Origin: an uncultured Candidatus Melainabacteria bacterium
GTDB lineage: Bacteria > Cyanobacteriota > Vampirovibrionia > Gastranaerophilales > Gastranaerophilaceae
Assembly: GCA_934718275.1 (NCBI GenBank)
Contig: CAKUZD010000005.1
Location: forward strand, 152,064-216,063
Reading direction: 5' to 3'
DNA: 64,000 nucleotides
Position 1 is the first letter of the stretch, and every line of letters starts with the position of its first letter. The notes under the pieces were generated by a model. That model saw only the letters and a list, made by a program, of their open reading frames with translations, was not told where the DNA came from and ran no database searches. Below are positions 1 to 7,853 of the stretch, in pieces. The translations under genes were made by a program, and so were the position numbers.

Positions 1-89
1 GAATTATAAGAAATTCCGGTAATATCAATATTTTTGAAATTGATTAAATCTTTGTAGTCTAAATATTCAATTAGTTCGTCAAGTTTCAT
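1..89 (-). CDS. murE: UDP-MurNAc-tripeptide synthetase MurE, N-terminal part (runs off the window)
   Basis: Only the first 29 codons are inside the window. The protein begins MKLDELIEYL and has DITGISYN near residues 20-28, which fits the N-terminal strand region of MurE ligases, where a D-x-x-x-x-I-T-x-I-x-x-[DN]-S pattern is usual. The start has a clear AAAGGAG Shine-Dalgarno 7 nt upstream. The gene follows the class B PBP gene on the same strand with a gap of about 33 nt, the classic ftsI-murE order of division/cell-wall clusters, and that context carries much of the call. MurE would add the third amino acid to the UDP-MurNAc-dipeptide in the cytoplasm. Which diamino acid it adds cannot be judged from this fragment. 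Confidence 0.6.
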   Translation of the reverse strand, partial: MKLDELIEYLDYKDLINFKNIDITGISYN

Positions 90-122
90 TTATATCTCCT
101 TTAGTAATTTATATAGCTAATA

Positions 123-1871
123 TTAATCTTTTTCTATTGGTGCAATTTTATCAGGCTTTAAGTTCATAATTCTTGCAATTTGTGTTGATACTTCGTGGAA
201 AACCGGACCGGCAACGGTGTTTCCCCAAATAGCACCGACTTTGGCGCTATCTACCATTACATAAATCAGTACTTGAGGGTCAGATGCCGGTAAATAGCCG
301 ATGGTTGATGTATAAGTATATGGTGTATATCCGGCTCCGCCTTCTTTAGGTTTTCTTGAAGTTCCTGTCTTGGCTGCAACATTGTACCTGTCCATCTTTA
401 TTACGGATTTTCCATTATTTACACTCGCAGCTAAAAGTCGAGTTACCGATTGAGCTGTCTCAGGTCTTATAACTTGTATATGGTGAATTTTGTTGTCATA
501 TTCTTCTTGAGAATATTTTATAACATGCGGAGTTACTCTTACCCCATTATTTGCAAGCGCTTGAACTGCTGAAATCATTTGAATGGCAGTTACCGATGTT
601 CCGTATCCATAAGCCATTGTTGCGTGTATTCCTTGGTCCCAATGTGCCCAATATGGTAAAAGCCCAACGGATTCTCCTGGTAAATCAATTCCTGTTTTAG
701 AACCAAATCCGAATTTTTTTAATACATTATAAAATTCTGCAGGAGTCATGGTTTTGGCAACATTGATAGAGCCTATGTTACTTGAATGCTCAAATAAATA
801 TTCAAGTGATATGTTCCCGGGGTATGGGTGTACTGCGTAGTCGTAGTTTTTAATTTCCCATTTGCCAATTGAGGTTTTACCTGTATCCAAAACGGTTGAA
901 TGTTCATTTATTTTACCTAAATCCATAGCACTTGCAACCGTAATTGTTTTGAATGTAGAGCCGGGAGGGAATACATCAGTAAGTGTCCAGTTTTTAAGTT
1001 GTTGAGGAGTTGCTTTTCTGTAGTTGTTAGGGTCAAAAGTCGGGTATACGGCGTAAGCAAGAATTTCCCCGTTTTTAGGGTTCATAACAATAACGGTTCC
1101 ACGTTCTGCATGTTTTTCGTCAACCATTTTTTTTATTTCTTTTTCACAGACGTGTTGGATTGCAGCGTCTATTGTTAATGTAACATTTTCTCCTTTAGGA
1201 TTTGTTGTTGTTGCGACAGGATCTGTTGTAAAATCGTAAATAATTTTGCCATCACGAGTTCTTTGGTATTTTACGGTATTGATAACATGTTCAAGTCTGT
1301 CTTTTGCGGTATATTCAATTCCGTTTGCTATATCCGCATCAAAATTGTAGTATCCTAAAACGTGTGCAGCAAGTGTGCCTTGAGGATATTCTCTAGTATT
1401 CTTCTTCCCTAAACTAATCTCTCTCAGATGAAGTTTGGCAATTTGTTTAGTTGTACTTCTATCAATATCTTTTTTTAGAGTAATTACAGGACCACTTTTT
1501 TTGAGCTTTAATAAAAGTGTTTCTTTAGGCATTTTTAAAATTGGTGCAAGAATTTTGGCAAGTTCTTCCGGAGTATGGTCATAGTCGGCAGGATGCGCAT
1601 ATACATCTGAGTATACTTTATCGGTTGCAAGTTTTATACCGTTTCTGTCATAAATATCTCCACGCATAGAGAAAATTCTGCCTACACGTTGACTTCTTGC
1701 TCGAGCCCTATATTTCCCAACATCAATGACTTGAATAAAAAACAAATATATAATCAATAGTGTCATAAATACTACGAAAAATATATGTAAGAAAACTATT
1801 ATTTGATCAAATGCTTTGTTGCGTTTTTCTATTTCATTTTCCGGCTCACGTCTTCGCAATCTGTTTCTCAT
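123..1871 (-). CDS. ftsI: Class B penicillin-binding protein (FtsI/PBP2-type transpeptidase)
   Basis: A 582-residue bitopic membrane enzyme that cross-links peptidoglycan. Residues about 23-47 form one transmembrane segment after a basic N-terminus (MRNRLRRREP). A PBP dimer domain follows, with GRIFSMRGDIYDRNG near 64-78. The transpeptidase domain has all three active-site motifs: S305-T-F-K308, S363-S-N365 and K501-T-G503. The length is normal for class B PBPs. The gene lies directly before murE on the same strand, so a septal (FtsI/PBP3) role is likelier than an elongation role. An extended -10-like TGTTAAAAT lies about 40 nt upstream of the ATG. The family is certain; the subclass is inferred from context. 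Confidence 0.92.
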   Translation of the reverse strand: MRNRLRRREPENEIEKRNKAFDQIIVFLHIFFVVFMTLLIIYLFFIQVIDVGKYRARARSQRVGRIFSMRGDIYDRNGIKLATDKVYSDVYAHPADYDHTPEELAKILAPILKMPKETLLLKLKKSGPVITLKKDIDRSTTKQIAKLHLREISLGKKNTREYPQGTLAAHVLGYYNFDADIANGIEYTAKDRLEHVINTVKYQRTRDGKIIYDFTTDPVATTTNPKGENVTLTIDAAIQHVCEKEIKKMVDEKHAERGTVIVMNPKNGEILAYAVYPTFDPNNYRKATPQQLKNWTLTDVFPPGSTFKTITVASAMDLGKINEHSTVLDTGKTSIGKWEIKNYDYAVHPYPGNISLEYLFEHSSNIGSINVAKTMTPAEFYNVLKKFGFGSKTGIDLPGESVGLLPYWAHWDQGIHATMAYGYGTSVTAIQMISAVQALANNGVRVTPHVIKYSQEEYDNKIHHIQVIRPETAQSVTRLLAASVNNGKSVIKMDRYNVAAKTGTSRKPKEGGAGYTPYTYTSTIGYLPASDPQVLIYVMVDSAKVGAIWGNTVAGPVFHEVSTQIARIMNLKPDKIAPIEKD

Positions 1872-2063
1872 TATTTTATCCCTAAAACTATCCTCTTTAA
1901 TTTTAACATAAGTAATTTGAAAAAATGAAAATATTAATTAATTTGAAGAATATTAAAAATATTTTGTTATATCAAGCAATCTATTAACTGGTGCTATTAT
2001 AATTACTACTTAGTGAAACAATAACAAAACGGATATTGTTTGAGAGGGAAAGTATTTTTAATA

Positions 2064-2101
2064 TTAACTTAAATTGGATTATATGCTATAATTTCTTTAT
2101 G
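2064..2101 (+). promoter_or_regulatory. Promoter of the amidase gene, predicted leaderless
   Basis: TTAACT (2064-2069), a 17-nt spacer, then an extended -10 of TGC-TATAAT with the hexamer at 2087-2092. Only six nucleotides separate the -10 from the ATG at 2099, so transcription should begin at or next to the start codon. There is no Shine-Dalgarno. The same spacing recurs before four other genes in this window. Confidence 0.6.
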
Positions 2102-3460
2102 AAAAAATATGTTTTGTTATTAGGTTTAATGTTATCTGTAAACAGTTGTTTTGCATTTGATATTGTTTATCCAAAGAATAAAGAAACAACTATTAATTCG
2201 AATTCAACTTTTTTTGTAGGTTCATCTGATAAGCCGCTAAAAATTAATGGACAAAATATTCCTTTACATGAAACAGGAGCTTTTGCTTATGTGGTAAAAC
2301 TTGAAAACGGATCAAATACTTTTACATTACAAACAGATGATGAAAAACAAGTTTTTGTTGTAAACAAACCTATAATTAAAACAGAATGCAATCTTCCGTT
2401 ACAATTTTTCAAATATCCTGAAAAAAAATCATTTTATGTTACAACAGAAGGAACCCCTTTGCGTTCAACCCCTGTTGATGCAGGAATAAATAGGATGGCG
2501 CATCTTCAGAGAAATATTAACCTTTCAGTTGATGGTGAAAAAGGTGGGTTTTACAGAGTTATACTCGGAGAAAATCAGTATGGGTGGATTGCAAAGACTG
2601 ATGTTAAACAGTTTAAAAATTATGATATTCCTCCCGCAATTATGAATGGGTATGATTATATTGACAGTGACGAATTTTTTACGTTTGTTTTTCATTTAGA
2701 CAAACGTGTTCCGTTTGAAATTGTTGAAAGTAATCCGCTTTTAATAAAATTTTATAATATAAAAGATGTTGAAAATGGAATTTATACAATGGATTTCCCA
2801 TTAAGTGAAATGTTGAATGGGAAAAAACTTAACGGTTATAGTGGAGAATATCAGGGGAATGATTTTATTTTAAAAATTAGAAAACCAATTTGTATATCAG
2901 AAAGAAGACCTTTACGTAATATAAAAATAGCAATAGATGCGGGGCATGGCGGAAATGAGTTTGGAGCCATAGGTTGTTTGGGGGATAAAGAAAAAGATAT
3001 AAATTTTTCGATTGCTAAATTTTTGGAAGAAGATTTAAAGAAAAAAGGCGCAAAAGTAGTAATGACCAGAGAAAGTGATATTTACCTCGGTTTAAAGGAT
3101 AGGGTTAATATTGCTAATATGGAAGATGCTGTAATTTTTATTAGTATTCATTGTAATGCTTTGCCGGATGGAGCAGACCCAAATAAAAACAGCGGTACAA
3201 GTATATATTATTATTATCCGCAATCAAAACCTTTAGCAGATGAAATTATGAGTACTGTTGTTTCGGAACTTGGAGTTAATAACGATAAAGTAAGACAAGG
3301 AAGTCTTGCTGTTGTAAGAAATACAAATGCGTTGAGTCTTTTGATAGAAACTTCTTACATAATTAATCCTCAAGATAATGCAAATTTGATAAATCCGGAC
3401 TTTCAAAAACAATATGCAAAAGCAATAACAGACGCTTTAGAAAAATATTTTAAAGAATAA
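2099..3460 (+). CDS. Secreted N-acetylmuramoyl-L-alanine amidase (Amidase_3)
   Basis: A 453-residue exported peptidoglycan hydrolase that cuts the MurNAc-L-Ala bond. A signal peptide starts the protein (MKKYVLLLGLMLSVNSCFA), followed by an SH3-like/AMIN-like region (residues about 110-170 contain a bacterial SH3 pattern ending in YGWIAKTDV). The catalytic domain is C-terminal: DAGHGG with the first zinc His, a conserved Glu in EKDINFSIA, and the second His in ISIHCNAL. I chose the ATG at 2099 because it starts exactly at the signal peptide; an in-frame TTG at 2036 would put 21 implausible residues in front of it. The transcript looks leaderless. The gene is divergent from the PBP gene. Confidence 0.9.
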   Translation: MKKYVLLLGLMLSVNSCFAFDIVYPKNKETTINSNSTFFVGSSDKPLKINGQNIPLHETGAFAYVVKLENGSNTFTLQTDDEKQVFVVNKPIIKTECNLPLQFFKYPEKKSFYVTTEGTPLRSTPVDAGINRMAHLQRNINLSVDGEKGGFYRVILGENQYGWIAKTDVKQFKNYDIPPAIMNGYDYIDSDEFFTFVFHLDKRVPFEIVESNPLLIKFYNIKDVENGIYTMDFPLSEMLNGKKLNGYSGEYQGNDFILKIRKPICISERRPLRNIKIAIDAGHGGNEFGAIGCLGDKEKDINFSIAKFLEEDLKKKGAKVVMTRESDIYLGLKDRVNIANMEDAVIFISIHCNALPDGADPNKNSGTSIYYYYPQSKPLADEIMSTVVSELGVNNDKVRQGSLAVVRNTNALSLLIETSYIINPQDNANLINPDFQKQYAKAITDALEKYFKE

Positions 3461-3498
3461 AAATCCCACCAAAGAAATTCATCAGTAGCAGGATTTTT
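3459..3498. terminator. Weak possible terminator hairpin
   Basis: AAAAATCC at 3459-3466 can pair with GGATTTTT at 3491-3498 across a long loop, between the convergent amidase and DUF1292 genes. The position suits a bidirectional terminator, but the 8-bp stem and 24-nt loop make it weak. Confidence 0.35.
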
Positions 3499-3518
3499 AT
3501 CAGAATTTGTTGTTGAAA

Positions 3519-3782
3519 TTATGTTTCCATTGATGGTAAATTTTCAATATATTGCGAAACTTCATTAAATTCAGCAACATTCGAGATTTGTTCAAAATAA
3601 ACGTCATCTCCGATTTCTCGATATCTGTAAATCATCAATTCAGGTTCATCGTCATCTGCGTGTCCTTCTTCGACTAACAAAGCATAATATCTGTTGTTGT
3701 ATTCAACCATATCAAATAATTCGCAATTTAATGTTGCTCCTTCATTTGTAGTTACTTCAATAATTTCATCTTTAATTGCCAT
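3519..3782 (-). CDS. DUF1292 family protein
   Basis: A small acidic protein of 87 residues. It resembles the DUF1292/YrzB family in its alternating beta pattern around NEGATLNCELFDMVEYNNRY, followed by an acidic EEGHADDDEPELMIYRY stretch and a C-terminal helix. The biochemical role of this family is not known. The start has an AAGGAG Shine-Dalgarno 9 nt upstream. It sits just downstream of the LysM repeat gene on the same strand (29 nt gap), so the two may be co-transcribed. Confidence 0.75.
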   Translation of the reverse strand: MAIKDEIIEVTTNEGATLNCELFDMVEYNNRYYALLVEEGHADDDEPELMIYRYREIGDDVYFEQISNVAEFNEVSQYIENLPSMET

Positions 3783-3811
3783 TTTTAAATTCTCCTTTTT
3801 TTGTAATGTAT

Positions 3812-5344
3812 CTATACTAATGCTGATGCGGCTTTTTCACCAACCCACCAACCGACAATGCCACCGATTACGGTACCTATGGCTGTTCCAACCCCAGGAA
3901 CAACTGAGCCTATTGCCGCTCCGGTCGCAGCACCTCCGGCAATACCGCCAAGAATACCGCTACCTGTTACAACAGCTTGTTTTTTTGCAGCTTTAGCCCC
4001 TCCTTTGTCATAAGCATCTAAAATGTCAAGTCCTCCAACGACAACTGCTACAGGTTTTGCAACTTTCCCAACTGCTTTTAGGGTTGGAGAAGCAGCTTTT
4101 AGGGCTTTGACCATACTCTTAGCCATAGGTTTAACTGCTTTCCCTATACTAGTAGCTTTTCCGACACTTTGTTTAACTGCGACTTTCGCTTTTGACATTA
4201 AGCCCTTGCCTTTTCCTAAAGCAGTTTTTACACCTGATTTAGCTTTATTTATCATATTGCCGGCAAAATTTTTCGCAGATGTTGCAGAGTTCGTTGCTCT
4301 TGTTTTTAAATTGTTTACTAAAGATTTTGCCTTCTTCAATACTGACGAACCATAAGTTGAAACTTTTCTGCTATTTTTATTTACAGAAACTTTTGCTTTT
4401 GACATCAAGCCCTTGCCTTTTCCTAAAGCAGTTTTTACACCTGATTTAGCTTTATTTATCATATTGCCGGCAAAATTTTTCGCAGATGTTGCAGAGTTCG
4501 TTGCTCTTGTTTTTAAATTGTTTACTAAAGATTTTGCCTTCTTCAATACTGACGAACCATAAGTTGAAACTTTTCTGCTATTTTTATTTACAGAAACTTT
4601 TGCTTTTGACATCAAGCCCTTGCCTTTTCCTAAAGCAGTTTTTATACCTGATTTAGCTTTATTTATCATATTACCGGCAAGATTTTTCGCAGATGTTGCA
4701 GAGTTTGTTGCTTTTGTTTTTAAATTGCTTACCAGGGACTTCGCTTTATTCATCGCGGATGTTCCCAGGTTGGAGACCTTGCCGGTGCCTTTTTTAATAC
4801 TTACTTTCGCTTTGTTTTTAAGTGTTGCAATTTTATCTTTTCCTGCTTTAACTGCATTATGATACTTAGCAGAAGCTTTACTGGCTAGTTTAGTTCCGGT
4901 TGTTTTCATTGAATGTACCATCGCTTTGGCTTTTGTTGCAGTTTTGTGAGTAATATTAGAAACCTTGCTTGGAATATTTTTAGCTACTTTAACAGTTGCT
5001 TTTCCAACTTTTTTAGCTTGTTGTTTAGCAACACCGTAAGCATCATTCCCGAGTTTCCACGCAGTACCCGCAACAAGTCCACCTATCGCGATATCTTTAG
5101 TCGAATACTTGTTTGATTGTGAAGTGGCAGTCGTATTTTGAGATTTTTCCAGTTCTGCACCTTTAATCGTTTTTTCTGCTTTTGTGTTTGGAGTATCCTG
5201 AGAAATTTTCAAATTCTTTCCTGCCATAATTGAATTTGGATTTTTTAATTCAGGATTTAGTTGCATTAATGTATCAATAGATACATTGTACTGTTTGGCA
5301 ATAGTTGCCAATGTTTGCCCTTTTTGAATTAAATGATCTGCCAT
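3812..5344 (-). CDS. LysM protein with Lys/Ala-rich 69-residue repeats and a glycine-rich C-terminus
   Basis: A 510-residue basic protein. Residues 1-45 form a LysM domain (HLIQKGQTLATIAKQYNVS, then PNSIMAGKNLKI), which usually binds peptidoglycan or other GlcNAc polymers. The middle is Lys/Ala/Ser-rich helical sequence, with three 69-residue units each ending in KTALGKGKGLMSKAKV. The C-terminus (about the last 75 residues) is Gly/Ala-rich with glycine-zipper repeats (GGIAGGAATGAAIGSVVPG), which could be membrane-inserting. There is no signal peptide. I start at MADHL (5344) because it opens the LysM domain and has AAAGG upstream; the frame extends to 5404 into a palindrome. The low-complexity basic middle resembles histone-H1 or phasin-like proteins. 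Function unknown. Confidence 0.7.
   Translation of the reverse strand: MADHLIQKGQTLATIAKQYNVSIDTLMQLNPELKNPNSIMAGKNLKISQDTPNTKAEKTIKGAELEKSQNTTATSQSNKYSTKDIAIGGLVAGTAWKLGNDAYGVAKQQAKKVGKATVKVAKNIPSKVSNITHKTATKAKAMVHSMKTTGTKLASKASAKYHNAVKAGKDKIATLKNKAKVSIKKGTGKVSNLGTSAMNKAKSLVSNLKTKATNSATSAKNLAGNMINKAKSGIKTALGKGKGLMSKAKVSVNKNSRKVSTYGSSVLKKAKSLVNNLKTRATNSATSAKNFAGNMINKAKSGVKTALGKGKGLMSKAKVSVNKNSRKVSTYGSSVLKKAKSLVNNLKTRATNSATSAKNFAGNMINKAKSGVKTALGKGKGLMSKAKVAVKQSVGKATSIGKAVKPMAKSMVKALKAASPTLKAVGKVAKPVAVVVGGLDILDAYDKGGAKAAKKQAVVTGSGILGGIAGGAATGAAIGSVVPGVGTAIGTVIGGIVGWWVGEKAASALV
4186..4806 (-). repeat. Three in-frame 207-bp repeat units inside the LysM gene
   Basis: The period is 207 bp, measured from the recurring CTTTTGACAT at 4189, 4396 and 4603. 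The two units at 4186-4392 and 4393-4599 appear essentially identical at the DNA level, and the third (4600-4806) is diverged. Two near-identical neighbours imply a recent tandem duplication and make copy-number change by slippage or recombination likely. Confidence 0.85.
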
Positions 5345-5395
5345 TTTCGCCTTTCTTGCACGTAGCACTTTTATAAATTGAGATTTAAAAGCTTT

Positions 5396-5423
5396 ATGTA
5401 ACACAATAGGTATTGTGTTACAT
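5396..5423. repeat. Palindrome, copy 1, flanking the tyrosine recombinase gene
   Basis: Two 11-bp arms, GTAACACAATA and its complement TATTGTGTTAC, surround a GG centre (core 5398-5421). Symmetry extends by two further bases on each side. It lies between the divergent LysM and recombinase genes. The second copy at 6078-6101 has a CC centre, so it is the same sequence in the opposite orientation. It could be a recombination site or an operator. Confidence 0.75.
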
Positions 5424-5460
5424 GGTGTTTCGGTGCGTAATTAGTAGCAAAGGAGGCTAT

Positions 5461-6006
5461 ATGAAATTTGTAGAACCAATTCGAGATAAGAAACAAATTA
5501 AAAAAGTTAAACAGATTTTAAAACAAAGTAATCAGCGGAATTACTTATTATTTGTCTTGGGAATAAATAGTGGATTAAGGATTTCGGATATTTTAAAACT
5601 AAAAGTGAAAGATGTAAAAAACAAAAAATATATTGAAATTAAAGAACAAAAAACTAAAAAATATAAGAAATTTCCTATAACCAAACCACTAAAGTTGTGT
5701 ATTGATAGATATATAAATGACAAACTGTCTGAAGATTGGTTGTTTGAAAGTAAAAGAGGTTCTAAACCAATAACAAGAGTTCAAGCATATAGAATAATTT
5801 GCAACGCTTGTAATAATGCAGGAATTAATTTAAACATTGGCACACATACTCTCAGAAAAACTTTTGGATATCATTTTTATCAAGAAAAGAAAGATATTGT
5901 CATATTGCAAAAAATTTTTAATCATTCTACACCCGACATAACTCTTAGGTATATTGGTATAAACCAAGACATAATAGATTTGAATTTAATGACATTTTCT
6001 CTCTGA
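5461..6006 (+). CDS. Small tyrosine recombinase (catalytic domain only)
   Basis: A 181-residue site-specific recombinase of the XerC/D-phage-integrase superfamily. It has the catalytic set of the family: R40 in SGLRISD, K64 in EQKTKK, H129-T-L-R132, H155, and the nucleophile Y164 in TLRYIG. It lacks the usual N-terminal SAM-like core-binding domain, as do similar ~180-residue recombinases I recall from Firmicutes plasmids and phages. The ATG at 5461 has an excellent AAAGGAGG Shine-Dalgarno; upstream codons in frame run into the palindrome. Inverted 24-bp palindromes flank it at 5398-5421 and 6078-6101, and a half-site (GTAACACAA) lies at 6022-6030. This arrangement suggests it may act on those sites. 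Confidence 0.85.
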   Translation: MKFVEPIRDKKQIKKVKQILKQSNQRNYLLFVLGINSGLRISDILKLKVKDVKNKKYIEIKEQKTKKYKKFPITKPLKLCIDRYINDKLSEDWLFESKRGSKPITRVQAYRIICNACNNAGINLNIGTHTLRKTFGYHFYQEKKDIVILQKIFNHSTPDITLRYIGINQDIIDLNLMTFSL

Positions 6007-6021
6007 TAAATATTAAAAATT

Positions 6022-6030
6022 GTAACACAA
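6022..6030 (+). repeat. Half-site of the flanking palindrome
   Basis: GTAACACAA matches the first nine bases of the 11-bp palindrome arm and lies 15 nt after the recombinase stop. It may be an accessory binding site for the same protein, or chance in AT-rich DNA. Confidence 0.4.
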
Positions 6031-6077
6031 ATGTATGATTTTATTAAAGTTTTCGAAACATATTGCCGAATATAAAT

Positions 6078-6101
6078 GTAACACAATACCTATTGTGTTA
6101 C
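6078..6101. repeat. Palindrome, copy 2 (opposite orientation)
   Basis: The same two 11-bp arms as at 5398-5421, but with a CC rather than GG centre, so it equals the reverse complement of copy 1. The two copies therefore form an inverted pair about 680 bp apart enclosing the recombinase. No U-tract follows, so it is not a typical terminator. Confidence 0.75.
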
Positions 6102-6133
6102 GTATTTTGCTATATTAAAAGAGTTTTATAATT

Positions 6134-6170
6134 TAAAAAGAGGCTAAACAAAATGTTTAACCTCTTTTTT
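6134..6170. terminator. Bidirectional rho-independent terminator
   Basis: AAAGAGG-C-TAAACA pairs with TGTTTA-A-CCTCTTT around a short loop and is flanked by A and T tracts on both sides. It serves the convergent recombinase and pepA transcripts. Confidence 0.8.
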
Positions 6171-6190
6171 ATTAGATTTTAAAATAGTCA

Positions 6191-7588
6191 TTATTTTGTT
6201 ACATAGTTCAAGAGAGTTCTTACGCCTGCACCGGTTGAACCTGCGATAAATTCTTTTTGAGGTTTTTCAATATATGCGGTGCCTGCAATATCGATATGAG
6301 CCCATTTCGGTCCTTCTACAAATTCTTGTAAAAATATACCGGCTGCTGAAGCTCCGCCCATTCTTGAACCTGTATTTTTCATATCTGCTATATCTGATTT
6401 TAAACTATCAAAATATTCTTTATCCATCGGAAGTTTCCATAACTTTTCACCGGAATCTTTTCCTGTTTCAATCAATCTTTCGATAAGTTCGTCATCATTT
6501 CCCATAATACCGGAAATGTATGTTCCTAATGCAACAACGCAAGCTCCGGTTAATGTTGCGATATCAATAATTTCATCAACATTAAGCTCGCAAGCATAAC
6601 ACAATGCATCTGCAAGAGTTAATCTGCCTTCGGCATCAGTGTTGTCAACTTCAATGGTTTTACCGTTTTTTGCGGTTAAAATGTCTCCCGGTTTGTAAGA
6701 AGAACCTGAAGGCATATTTTCACAAGCGGCAATTAGACCATGAACTTCAATATCCGGTTGAAGTTTTGCTAATGATTTCATAACACCTAAAATACAAGCT
6801 GCACCGGACATATCATCTTTCATTGTCAGCATAGATGATGCCGGTTTGATATCAAGTCCGCCGGAATCAAAACAAATTCCTTTTCCTATAAGAGCAATTT
6901 TTTTCTTAACGTTTTTACCGGTGTATTTCATGTGAATAAATTCAGGAGGGTTAACACTTCCTTGACCAACAGCCAAATATGCTCCCATTCCCATTCTTTG
7001 AATTTTTTCTTTATCAAAAACTTTTGTTTCAACACCTTCTAATTCGGAAGCTATTTGAGCAAGTTTTTGTGGTGTTGCAATTTGAGCAGGTGTGTTAGCT
7101 AAATCTCTTGTAAATTTCATAGCTTCACCGAAAATAATACCTTTTTCAACCTCTTCTTTAGAAAATCTTGCAAAAGTAATTTCGTCTAAATGGTGCGCTT
7201 TTTCTGATTTATATTTGTCATAAGCATAATCTGCAATCATAGCTCCGATAGCTGCTGATTTGCCATAATCGGCGTTTATATCAAAATCAAATGCAGCTTT
7301 TTTAGCTTTTATTTGTTGTAATTTTTTTATAGATTTTGCAACAGCTTCTCTCATTTTGTTATGGTCGAATTCTTCTTTTTTACCGAAACCAATAATTAAA
7401 ACTTTATCAGCAGGAATTTGTCCTAAAGTGTGTATTAAATAAGTTTGTCCAAATTTCCCTTCAAAGCCGTCTTTGTCTACAGCATAAGTATTTGCAAGCT
7501 CCACGGAAGTTTTTTCGCCTTCAAATTTGTTGATAACCAAAACTTCTATAGGAGTAGACTTTACGTCTTGTGCAACTTTAATTTCCAT
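6191..7588 (-). CDS. pepA: Leucyl aminopeptidase (M17, PepA)
   Basis: A 465-residue cytosolic metallo-aminopeptidase that removes N-terminal residues from peptides. The C-terminal catalytic domain has the M17 signature NTDAEGRLTLADAL, plus GKGICFDSGGLDIKPASSM, which carries metal and catalytic residues. The N-terminal macro-like domain is about 150 residues. It is slightly shorter than the roughly 500 residues usual for the family, with no missing motif. An AAAGGAG Shine-Dalgarno precedes the ATG. It is transcribed alone, toward the 6134-6170 terminator. Confidence 0.95.
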   Translation of the reverse strand: MEIKVAQDVKSTPIEVLVINKFEGEKTSVELANTYAVDKDGFEGKFGQTYLIHTLGQIPADKVLIIGFGKKEEFDHNKMREAVAKSIKKLQQIKAKKAAFDFDINADYGKSAAIGAMIADYAYDKYKSEKAHHLDEITFARFSKEEVEKGIIFGEAMKFTRDLANTPAQIATPQKLAQIASELEGVETKVFDKEKIQRMGMGAYLAVGQGSVNPPEFIHMKYTGKNVKKKIALIGKGICFDSGGLDIKPASSMLTMKDDMSGAACILGVMKSLAKLQPDIEVHGLIAACENMPSGSSYKPGDILTAKNGKTIEVDNTDAEGRLTLADALCYACELNVDEIIDIATLTGACVVALGTYISGIMGNDDELIERLIETGKDSGEKLWKLPMDKEYFDSLKSDIADMKNTGSRMGGASAAGIFLQEFVEGPKWAHIDIAGTAYIEKPQKEFIAGSTGAGVRTLLNYVTK

Positions 7589-7853
7589 AATCTTTCTCTC
7601 CTTTTTACTCTAGAAAGTATAGCACTTTAAACAAGTTTTGTAAATTGGTATATATGTATCATTTTTTAAATATCTACTATACAAAAATATATAATCATGT
7701 TAAGATGTTGACAGATGTAGTAGGTAAATATTTTTTGGAAATATATGCAATAAAATTAATTCAAAAATAAAAATAATTTGAGCTCGATAGGATATATGTA
7801 TCGGGCGTTGCGTGTATTATTAAAAAATAGAAAAGGATAAGGTATAAAACTTT

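Noticed and set aside
4023..4862. Plus-strand frames opposite the LysM repeats
   Set aside because: They are antisense shadows of the Lys/Ala-rich repeats, with no ribosome binding site.
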